This document shows, piece by piece, positions 35,665 to 42,736 of a stretch of 44,517 nt of DNA. The position numbers and the translations under genes were made by a program. How positions within the stretch are numbered: position 1 is the stretch's first letter; every line of letters begins with the position of its first letter. Source of the DNA: Planctomycetaceae bacterium (lineage in GTDB: Bacteria; Planctomycetota; Planctomycetia; Pirellulales; Pirellulaceae); NCBI GenBank assembly GCA_002862205.1, contig PKCN01000143.1, positions 1-44,517 of the forward strand, given 5' to 3'. Under the pieces are notes generated by a model. That model was given only the letters and a program-made list of their open reading frames with translations. It searched no databases and had not been told where the DNA came from.

Positions 35665-35803
35665 GGGGGGATCATTTGATCTGCAACGTTGGCACTATTA
35701 CCGAAAGTTCGGAGGCACAACGTGATCTGGTGTTCGCGAGCGATCGAATCGAAGGCTCGTTCCAACTATCTTCACACCCAAGGGCGGAAATGTCGAGACG
35801 CTG

Positions 35804-36025
35804 TTAGTAGCTATTTCCGTTCAACGCAGCGTGGATCGTGGCTTCCATGCAGCCATCCACTGACGTGGTTCCACGCAGATTCCGCCGACGCTTGGACGAT
35901 ACCGCCTGGGCCAAGTGGCTCGTTCCGCTGCTGCGATGCATCGCTTTGCCTTTGGCAGAAAGCCGAAAACGCTTCTTGGTGCCTTTGTGCGTTTTAATCT
36001 TGGTTTTGGCTTTAGCCTTAGTCAT
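35804..36025 (-). CDS. rpmI: 50S ribosomal protein L35
   Basis: A small 50S subunit protein, 73 aa from the ATG at 36025 (a GTG at 36028 is directly before it). The pattern of Lys/Arg-rich segments, KTHKGTKKRFRLSAKGK, then RSSGTSHL and KRRRNLRG, is that of L35. The C-terminal half ends VDGCMEATIHAALNG, slightly longer than the usual family. It heads the rpmI-rplT-pheS group. The usual upstream infC is not present in the 766 nt before fliG. Confidence 0.93.
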   Translation of the reverse strand: MTKAKAKTKIKTHKGTKKRFRLSAKGKAMHRSSGTSHLAQAVSSKRRRNLRGTTSVDGCMEATIHAALNGNSY

Positions 36026-36277
36026 CACTCTCGCCCGGATGGGATGTCGTTAAATCTATATCTACGGTGTGTTTACGAAGGCGGAAGAATAACGGAGCCG
36101 CCCAAACTTGGGAAGTCCTAATACCATTTCCTTCACAGATCTGGTCAAAGTTGTGCTCTCCGACTCGGAGGCTTTCACACTGGTAGCTTGCTGCACAGCT
36201 GCGAATTTACCTGATAATCATTGGAAATCACCCCAATGTGGCGAAAACCAAGCTGCCAAAAATGCGTGTTTATGAAC

Positions 36278-36304
36278 AAAAAGGCTCCCCGAGCCGCTGT
36301 TTTT
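36278..36304 (-). terminator. Terminator-like hairpin, possibly bidirectional
   Basis: A 5-bp stem ggctc/gagcc around ccc (36283-36295) is preceded by five A residues, which make a T-tract on the minus strand. On the plus strand five T residues follow four bases after the stem. The minus-strand reading is the better terminator. No annotated gene ends here, so the transcript it would stop is unidentified. Confidence 0.45.
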
Positions 36305-36725
36305 GCCCATCTTCTGCAACTCGACCGCTGCACTCCCATTGCTTCGCTCAGTCATTTCTATCGTCAGTTTCCACGCATTGCTCCAGTTTCCCGATTTTAC
36401 GCCATCAGGATTCCAGCAGCCCGTTTGGCGGAATCCATCCAGTGAGCGTCCTTGATTTCGGGATCTGGCCGTCGTGGTCGGGAAAGTTGGCTGGCAAACG
36501 CCAGGTGGCAGCTCAATCGTGATCCGGGCAAGCATGATCCGGACAATCGTCTCCGACCGCTCCCAATCTTGGGGGGCGGAGTTGCAGGCAGCCAAAGGAT
36601 CAAGCTGCGGTGCTCCGGCGAAGTGTCAGTCGAATCAAGGGATTGCGACCGTTCTTATCGTCAAAATAGGAATTCTCGATCGTGCTTGGCTGCCTGCGAG
36701 GTCTAGCCGCCGATAAATCACTAAA

Positions 36726-36753
36726 AGCATCGGTGGGTCACCATTAAGATGCT
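36726..36753 (+). promoter_or_regulatory. Hairpin in the fliG leader
   Basis: Arms agcatc (36726-36731) and gatgct (36748-36753) enclose a second stem ggtg/cacc around ggt, leaving an attaa bulge. It ends 38 nt before the fliG ATG and could shape the mRNA leader. No GGA in the loop marks it as a CsrA site. Confidence 0.4.
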
Positions 36754-36791
36754 GAGACTGCGCAATTCCACACCGGAACTACGACCACATC

Positions 36792-37799
36792 ATGCCCACT
36801 TTTGACGAACAAGGCCTACGCAAAGCAGCCATCTTGCTGATGAGTATGCCCACCAAGAATGCCGCCCAGGTATTGGGGCAACTGCCTCCCTCGTACATCG
36901 AGGCGGTCAGCATCATGATCGCGCAAATTGATTCGGTGGGCGGAGACGATCAGGAAATTGTGATCGCTGATTTTCTGACCAGTAAAGCGAGTTCGTTGTA
37001 TGCGAGTCCCGGTGGTTTGGAGCGTGCCAAGGAACTGATCAAAGAGGCGCTAGGGCGTGATGCCGGTGAGCTGATTGGCAACTTGCAGCAGACGATTGAA
37101 GCGATGCCCTTCAGCTTCATTAAAAAAGTTGAGCCTCAGACACTGTTGCAGTTCATTGGTGACGAGCATCCGCAAACCATCGCGTTAATGCTCAGCCACT
37201 TTCCCAGCAATTACGCTGCTGAGGTGATTGCGGGCCTTGATCCTGATAATCAACTGGAAGTGATCCGCAGAGTGGCAGCGATTGGGCGCACCAGCCCTGA
37301 GGCTGTCAGTGAGCTTGAGTTCGGGCTCGAAATGCGATTGAGCAGCATGGTGAATCAGAAGCACAGTAACGCTGGCGGTGTCGAGAGTGTTGCGGAAATC
37401 CTGAATGTTTGCGAGCGGTCCATCGAACGCACAATCATGGACTCGATTGGACGTGAAGATCCCGAACTGTCAGAAGAAATTCGCCGGCTGATGTTCGTGT
37501 TTGAAGATATCTCCAAACTTTCAGATCGAGATATTCAGTCACTTTTGAAAAACGTCGAAACCGCACAATGGGCCATGTCGCTTAAGGGAGCAAGTGATGT
37601 TCTGCAGGAAAAAATCATGAGGAATATGAGTACCCGCGCCTCGGAGAACCTGAAAGAAGAGATGGAGTATCTTGGTAGCGTTCGGGTCAGTGAGGTCGAG
37701 GCAGTGCAGCAAAAAATTGTTGATGTGGTCCGGCAGCTCGAGGACAGCGGTGAAATATCGCGTCCAACCGGCGACGAGGAAGAAGAATACGTCAACTGA
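36792..37799 (+). CDS. fliG: Flagellar motor switch protein FliG
   Basis: A C-ring rotor protein that couples stator ion flow to rotation, 335 aa. The three FliG regions are visible: the N-terminal FliF-binding part (RKAAILLMSMPTKNAAQVLGQL), the middle domain with the EHPQ motif (GDEHPQTIALMLSHF) and the C-terminal torque helix region (DDRDIQSLLKNVETAQWAMSL, then GSVRVSEVEAVQQKIVDVVRQLEDSGEI). Length and order match the family. It is isolated: neither neighbour is a flagellar gene, consistent with scattered flagellar genes in planctomycetes. A small hairpin precedes the start. Regulation by CsrA is conceivable, but no site is evident. Confidence 0.96.
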   Translation: MPTFDEQGLRKAAILLMSMPTKNAAQVLGQLPPSYIEAVSIMIAQIDSVGGDDQEIVIADFLTSKASSLYASPGGLERAKELIKEALGRDAGELIGNLQQTIEAMPFSFIKKVEPQTLLQFIGDEHPQTIALMLSHFPSNYAAEVIAGLDPDNQLEVIRRVAAIGRTSPEAVSELEFGLEMRLSSMVNQKHSNAGGVESVAEILNVCERSIERTIMDSIGREDPELSEEIRRLMFVFEDISKLSDRDIQSLLKNVETAQWAMSLKGASDVLQEKIMRNMSTRASENLKEEMEYLGSVRVSEVEAVQQKIVDVVRQLEDSGEISRPTGDEEEEYVN

Positions 37800-37892
37800 C
37801 AGGGATGGCTGTTTCCATCAGCTCAATGGACTGCGAACGGTGGACTTTGGGGAACAGGTAATCGATCGATTGCAGAAGGCAATGCTCACCTG

Positions 37893-38010
37893 CTGTGTTC
37901 TGAAACCTGTGTTCTGAAACCTGTGTTCTGAAACCTGTGTTCTGAAACCTGTGTTCTGAAACCTGTGTTCTGAAACCTGTGTTCTGAAACCTGTGTTCTG
38001 AAACCTGTGA
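37893..38010. repeat. 14-bp tandem array, eight perfect copies
   Basis: Unit ctgtgttctgaaac repeats eight times without mismatch from 37893 to 38004, with six further bases (ctgtga) at 38005-38010. There are no spacers, so it is not a CRISPR. Identity across all copies indicates recent expansion. Confidence 0.97.
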
Positions 38011-38045
38011 CCTCCGGTCTCTCAGACAGGTCTACCCGTGCAGTC

Positions 38046-38102
38046 GTGAGCCGCGGCAAGTGCAGTGAGCCGCGGCACGTGCAGTGAGCCGCGGCACGTG
38101 CT
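38046..38102. repeat. 19-bp tandem repeat, three copies, with palindromic cores
   Basis: Copies at 38046-38064, 38065-38083 and 38084-38102 of gtgagccgcggcacgtgca, the first with one mismatch and the last with a different final base. Each contains the palindrome gccgcggc and two also contain gcacgtgc. It lies just downstream of the antiporter stop codon and could act as a terminator or binding cluster. Confidence 0.92.
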
Positions 38103-38122
38103 GGGGAAATGCCGTCTGTGAT

Positions 38123-39313
38123 TCACTCTGAATCGTCATTTTCCGAAGGCGTCTGCCGAGTGTCCGCGGCGTGTTGGTCACTGGCGGCAAGGTCCGCCCC
38201 ACTTTCTGCTTGCAAAAGCGGGTCCGGGGGATTCTTGCCTCGCAGATGTTTCCCCAGTGAAATGCATAGTGCAAATGCCGTAAGCGGGAGCACGCCGTAC
38301 AGAACGATACTACCAAAACGCTCTTTCAAGTCCGGGTTGTTGGCGGCCGCGATCAAAAATCCCGTGTAAATGCCGTAATAGATTAGGAACAGCGCAGCTT
38401 CGTGTCGGCGAATGACGTTACCAGAAAGGAAAATCGGGAAGCACAAAATAGCGACAGCAACCATGATCGGGATATCGAAAATGATGGCTTCACTGGAGAC
38501 ATTGATGCCCGCGGGGGAAACCACTCCTGTAAGCCCCAGTACGCACAGGATGTTGAACAGATTGCTTCCCACGACATTGCCCACCGCGATGTCGCGTTCT
38601 CCCCGGTAACTCGCAACCACCGAAGTCACGACCTCCGGAAGCGAAGTTCCAATGGAAACGATGGTCAGACCAATGAGCAGTTCACCGACTCCAAGTTCAG
38701 TGGCAACGGTTACCGCGCCATCGACCAGTAAGTTGGAACCAAAGCCAAGCAAGGCTAAGCCAGCAACCATCAAAGCAATTTGCTTCAAAACAGCGGCCCT
38801 GCTTTTGGCCGCTTTTGAGTACTCCTGTGCGAACTCTTCGACGACTTTCTTCTCTTCATTACGGCTCTTGCGAATGCAGAATACGATGTAGACCAGCAGG
38901 GCTGCGAACAGCAGAACGCCCTCCCAGCGGGTAATCAGCCCGTCGGCAGCAACAGCCCACATCGCCAGCGAAGCAGCAATCATCAACGGTACGTCAATTC
39001 GAATCAACTGGCTGCTGACCACCAATGGTGTTACCAATGCGGATGTGCCCAGAATCAACAGAATGTTGATGATATTACTACCAATCACGTTGCCGACAGC
39101 CACGTCAGCATTGTTGGTCAATGCGGCCTGCAGACTCACGCCAAGTTCGGGGGCACTCGTGCCAAACGCCACAACAGTCAGGCCAATCACGAGTGGCGAG
39201 ATACGAAACGTTGCCGCCATCGCCGATGCACCATGAACCAGCAATTCACCGCCGCCCACCAGCATGATAAGGCCAACGATGAGTTGTCCGGTGACCAAAA
39301 GCGTATCGTTCAA
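38123..39313 (-). CDS. Calcium/sodium antiporter family (CaCA/YrbG) membrane protein
   Basis: An inner-membrane exchanger of 396 aa with about ten hydrophobic helices. The two inverted alpha-repeats carry the family signatures: VAFGTSAPELGVSL with GNVIGSNIINILLILG, and VSIGTSLPEVVTSV with GNVVGSNLFNILCVLG. The conserved Glu and Asn/Ser in these motifs bind the transported cation. Between the halves is a short hydrophilic loop. The C-terminus is about 45 residues of Asp/Ser/Ala-rich cytoplasmic tail (ending TPSENDDSE), longer than in YrbG. Its direction, sodium- or proton-coupled calcium export, is inferred from the family. It is isolated from other genes by 454 nt upstream. Confidence 0.93.
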   Translation of the reverse strand: MNDTLLVTGQLIVGLIMLVGGGELLVHGASAMAATFRISPLVIGLTVVAFGTSAPELGVSLQAALTNNADVAVGNVIGSNIINILLILGTSALVTPLVVSSQLIRIDVPLMIAASLAMWAVAADGLITRWEGVLLFAALLVYIVFCIRKSRNEEKKVVEEFAQEYSKAAKSRAAVLKQIALMVAGLALLGFGSNLLVDGAVTVATELGVGELLIGLTIVSIGTSLPEVVTSVVASYRGERDIAVGNVVGSNLFNILCVLGLTGVVSPAGINVSSEAIIFDIPIMVAVAILCFPIFLSGNVIRRHEAALFLIYYGIYTGFLIAAANNPDLKERFGSIVLYGVLPLTAFALCISLGKHLRGKNPPDPLLQAESGADLAASDQHAADTRQTPSENDDSE

Positions 39314-39767
39314 AGCTGTTCAGCCTAAAATGAAGATCGGAAGTAGGAGCAGGTGTCTGAAGGTTGCAATTTGCCGTGTGATCTCAATCCCGCCAGATAG
39401 CAAGGTCCGTGGAAACAGCCCCCTGCATCTTCATGCTCCTGTTGGATGGCACTGTTACTGTCTAACCGCGTACTGTCCACTCACGTTGGGTGCTTTATGT
39501 ATCACAGGTCCACTTGGCGTGCCTCGCGGTCGTCCTGTGCCACAGGTTAGCACACTCGACCGATGGGCTCGACCCAGTGGAATGCTCAGCATGCAATGGC
39601 TGGGGACTCGTTATCAATTGATCGGCTTGCCAGCAGTCGTCTGGCCTTGAGCACTTCTGGCAACACGACTTGGGATGCCACTGTGCAGCGGTTCAAGCCC
39701 AACTGGATTTCGCGATCTTCAGCGAATTACTGTGATGGAGTGATCCGCGGGACGGAGCTGGTTGCTT
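39314..39767. other. Intergenic region between the antiporter and the HtrA-like operon
   Basis: About 454 nt. I find no ORF, RNA gene or repeat that I can support. The antiporter promoter is expected here. Confidence 0.45.
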
Positions 39768-41735
39768 CTAAATCGCTTGCAGCAAGCGAACCCAGTTCAG
39801 CAGCGTGACCGCATCGGTATCTCCACCGAGAACGACAGGGTAGCCAGCTTTTTTGATCGCAGTGCTCCACTCGGGGAGTTCTTTCTCGGATGAGATTGGC
39901 AGCAGGATTTGCAGCGACGCCGAGGGGTTGTTCTCTTTGACTCTCATTGCAGGGCTGCGGGTCAGCGGCGAGACGGAGACGCCGAAGAAAGTGGAGCTTT
40001 GCGAGACCGCCACCGCAAGGGCCATCGAATCGGCTGCCTCAGCTCCAGTTCCGGAAATCGCCCCTGGTGCTGCGACCGCAACTGCTGTCGGATCAATGGT
40101 AGTTTTTTTCATGACCGCGGCAGCGAAGTTACCGATGGCATTGATTTCTTTTGGCTGCCATCGGCGGGTATCTTCCGGTGCAACCGCACAAATGGTGACT
40201 CCAGCTGACATCGCCGCATCACGCCATTTGTCAAGCGCTTCTGTTGGCGATCCCTCGCTGGGATTCAGAAGAAGCACCAGCAGGCCCTGATCCTGCGGTG
40301 CCTCAGATGCCTTGGGTGCCAGAAATGCCGCTGCATTTCCAGCGTCCGGTAATTTAAGCTCCTCCGTTTTCCACTCAGCTGTTTCTGTTTCTGCCCAGAT
40401 CTTGGGCGGTTGCTTCAGGGCAGTGCCTGATACGGTGCCGGGTGTGATCTTGATTGTCTGTTCTTTTTGTGCACGCTTGATCGTCAATTCGATCTCGGTC
40501 TCGGGGTCAGCCGACATCAATAAACTGCGAAGAACGGTCAAGCTGCTGATCTCTGCATCGCCGAACCTGAGGAGCTGATCGCCTCGTTCCAGTTTCCCAT
40601 CGGCGGGTGTGCCCAGCAGTACTGAGTTGACGATCACCGTCGCATCGCCATCGTCCTCCGCATCCTGTTCGTCAGCGAGGACGCCAAGACGTTGTGGTTG
40701 TAGCGGCGGTATCGTTTCCGCCAATTCGGTAGTGATCTCGATCTCTTTGCCGTCACGACGTAACTTGATTCGGATGGTTTCTCCAGCATCGAATCTGCCC
40801 AACGACTGTTTGATTTCCTGATGACGTTTGACGGGGCGTCCGTCGATCTCGATCACTTCATCACCCGCTTTGATCCCAGAGGCTTCCGCAGGTGATCTTT
40901 TTCGGACAGCCGAGATTTCCGTGCCGTCGTCGTAAGGGTCTTTGGTTTTTGATGCGATTCCAATCAGGCCCCGTTTGATGTCAGTCCCCGATTTGAGTCG
41001 CGTCAGCTTGGTGAGGATCACGTCGCTAGGGATCGCGAATGCGATTCCCGAATCGTACCAACCGGTGGGGTCAGATCCTGCACCACCCGCCACGGCAGGA
41101 ATCAAGATTCCCAGCGTGTTCCCGTAGAGGTCGATCAGCGGACCACCGTAAAATGCGGGTGACACACGAGCGTCCGTTTGTAAAGCCACGCCATCAAGTC
41201 GCTCCGCGCCGCTCAAAACACCCCGACTGATAATGGGAGAGGCGGCGTTTCCAAAACGCCCCACGGCCACAGTGGTCTTTCCAATCTTGAGATCCAGTTT
41301 CGACGGCAGTTCGATGGCTGCCAACTCCTTGGTGGTTTCGATTTTCAGGAGTACCAGATCCCGGTGGTAGTCACGTGCGACCACTTTGGCTGCATGGCGG
41401 GAGCCATCGGGCAGCACGATCAGGATACTGGCAGCAGGGCGGCGTACCACAATGCTCGATGCCAACACAAACCCATCAGAGTCGATGATAACACCCGACG
41501 TGGGCGCATCCTGCTCGACCTCGCCTGATGGGCTCTGTGCGGTGCCCACAATCTCGACAGACACGACCGAAGGTAGAACCCGGTTGGCTGCATTGCGTAC
41601 CGCTTTGGCCATCGCTTGGCGGTATTGGTTGTCTGCGCGGGACGGTCTTGCACTCGAGATACAGAGGCACGCGAACAAGGTCAGGGAAAACAGTGCAATG
41701 CTGTGGGGTTGAGAAAGGCGAGGCATGCGAATCAT
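39768..41735 (-). CDS. HtrA-like pseudoprotease with PDZ domains and C-terminal hydrolase-like domain
   Basis: The third gene of the operon, 655 aa with a signal peptide (IALFSLTLFACLCISSA). Residues 50-240 have the chymotrypsin/HtrA fold: SGVIIDSDGFVLASSIVV, then RDYHRDLVLLKIE, then QTDARVSPAFYGGPLID. Aligned to the first protein of the operon, the catalytic His is Ile95 and the Ser is Tyr196; only the Asp (D126) remains, so it cannot be a serine protease. Two PDZ-like domains follow (SPAEASGIKAGDEVIEIDGR and TPADGKLERGDQLLRFG). The last ~200 residues (LLVLLLNPSEG, then RRWQPKEINAIG, then IDPTAVAVAAPGA) resemble an alpha/beta hydrolase without the GxSxG nucleophile. Its ATG overlaps the previous stop by 4 nt. 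A scaffold or substrate-adaptor role is inferred. Confidence 0.86.
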   Translation of the reverse strand: MIRMPRLSQPHSIALFSLTLFACLCISSARPSRADNQYRQAMAKAVRNAANRVLPSVVSVEIVGTAQSPSGEVEQDAPTSGVIIDSDGFVLASSIVVRRPAASILIVLPDGSRHAAKVVARDYHRDLVLLKIETTKELAAIELPSKLDLKIGKTTVAVGRFGNAASPIISRGVLSGAERLDGVALQTDARVSPAFYGGPLIDLYGNTLGILIPAVAGGAGSDPTGWYDSGIAFAIPSDVILTKLTRLKSGTDIKRGLIGIASKTKDPYDDGTEISAVRKRSPAEASGIKAGDEVIEIDGRPVKRHQEIKQSLGRFDAGETIRIKLRRDGKEIEITTELAETIPPLQPQRLGVLADEQDAEDDGDATVIVNSVLLGTPADGKLERGDQLLRFGDAEISSLTVLRSLLMSADPETEIELTIKRAQKEQTIKITPGTVSGTALKQPPKIWAETETAEWKTEELKLPDAGNAAAFLAPKASEAPQDQGLLVLLLNPSEGSPTEALDKWRDAAMSAGVTICAVAPEDTRRWQPKEINAIGNFAAAVMKKTTIDPTAVAVAAPGAISGTGAEAADSMALAVAVSQSSTFFGVSVSPLTRSPAMRVKENNPSASLQILLPISSEKELPEWSTAIKKAGYPVVLGGDTDAVTLLNWVRLLQAI

Positions 41736-42736
41736 GGTTGCAGTGTTACGGGAAGGATTTGTGTATCACGTTGAACTGTCAGCTCAACATCGTCACGGCG
41801 GTCGATTGTTCGGAGCAAGGAACGCAGCGTCCGTTGGCTGTCCACTCGTTGCCCGTTGACCAGCAGGATCAAGTCATCGGGTCGAAGAGAAACGCGGGCC
41901 GCGGGGCTGTTGGGCGCAACCGTGTCGATATACGCGGGAGTCGTCTCAAGCACGTCAGGAACCATCACTAAGCCCAGGAATCCCGGGTTGTGTGAGTCCT
42001 TGCGGGGCAATGTGGCTGTCGAGGAATTCACCACAGTTGTTTTTCTGCCAGCGATGATGTCACCGATGGTCGTACGCAACGCGTTGGCGGGAACGGCATA
42101 ATTCAGCCATACACCGGTGGTTGAATCGCGAAGCTCTTTGCCGAGCATTCCAGCCAATTGACCGTTACTGTCAATCACTGCACCACCGGCTGCGCCGGGG
42201 TTGTTGGCAATCAAGTCCAGAATCAGGACTTTACCTCGGTACGGGGTTTTGAATGTTCCTCGTCTTGCATTCAGATCTGTCACCGATGCAACTGTCCCCT
42301 GCATCACGCTCGCCGGTTCGTTTCCGGTCGCAATGTTGAAAAGGTTGCTCACTGCGATCACTGGATCACCCCAATCCACCGTTCGCTCATTGTTGAGTTC
42401 AAAAAATGGCGTCTCGGTCGCTTCAATCTTCAGCACCGCCAGTTCTAGGGCGGGTTCAAAGCCAACAATTTTTGACTCAAATCGACGCCCGTCATCAAGC
42501 AGCACGATGGGCTCGACGTCCAGGACGTAACTCCAAGCGGTGGCAATGTGCCCTTCGGGAGAAACCAGGAAACCGCTTTGGTAAGCTTCCAGGCCTTTCA
42601 GCCCACCGGCACCATAGACCTTGACCACGCGTTTCTGCGCATCGCGAACCCACTTGCCCAAGGGGGCTTCGGCGCGAACGTCTGGCACATCCGCGAGGAA
42701 CAGAATTGCAATGGCGAGAACAAGGAGACGATTCAT
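41732..42736 (-). CDS. HtrA-like pseudoprotease with PDZ domain (all three catalytic residues replaced)
   Basis: The middle gene of the operon, 334 aa with a signal peptide (LLVLAIAILFLADVPDVRA). It has one trypsin-like domain and one C-terminal PDZ (FLGLVMVPDVLETTP, then SPAARVSLRPDDLILLVNGQRV). By alignment with the active neighbour, the His position is S69 (EGHIATAWSYV), the Asp is E98 (FEPALELAVLKI) and the Ser is A183 (NNPGAAGGAVID, against NPGNSGGP). The fold-preserving parts, such as DSNGQLAGMLG and WLNYAVPANAL, are retained, which indicates purifying selection on structure rather than decay. It overlaps both neighbours by 4 nt (ATGA). The likely role is as a partner or regulator of the active protease, or as a PDZ peptide-binding receptor. 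Confidence 0.88.
   Translation of the reverse strand: MNRLLVLAIAILFLADVPDVRAEAPLGKWVRDAQKRVVKVYGAGGLKGLEAYQSGFLVSPEGHIATAWSYVLDVEPIVLLDDGRRFESKIVGFEPALELAVLKIEATETPFFELNNERTVDWGDPVIAVSNLFNIATGNEPASVMQGTVASVTDLNARRGTFKTPYRGKVLILDLIANNPGAAGGAVIDSNGQLAGMLGKELRDSTTGVWLNYAVPANALRTTIGDIIAGRKTTVVNSSTATLPRKDSHNPGFLGLVMVPDVLETTPAYIDTVAPNSPAARVSLRPDDLILLVNGQRVDSQRTLRSLLRTIDRRDDVELTVQRDTQILPVTLQP

Larger units (their letters stand above)
36026..36791. other. Long gene-free region between divergent rpmI and fliG
   Basis: About 766 nt. No ORF has motifs or initiation signals I can support, and infC is absent. It contains a terminator-like hairpin at 36278-36304 and a hairpin just upstream of fliG at 36726-36753. 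An unannotated RNA is possible. Confidence 0.5.
37800..38122. other. Intergenic gap filled by two unrelated tandem arrays
   Basis: About 323 nt between the convergent fliG and antiporter genes. More than half of it is the 14-bp array at 37893-38010 and the 19-bp array at 38046-38102, listed separately. Confidence 0.7.

Noticed and set aside
36218-36595. 125-codon minus-strand ORF in the rpmI-fliG gap
   Set aside because: No Shine-Dalgarno, no conserved-looking motif and an irregular composition; I cannot call it a gene.
37893-38010. Possible CRISPR array
   Set aside because: The 14-bp units follow each other without spacers and no cas gene is present; this is a simple tandem repeat.
39675-39720. 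Possible tRNA T-arm (ggttcaagccc)
   Set aside because: The flanking bases do not pair and no acceptor, D- or anticodon arm can be built around it.
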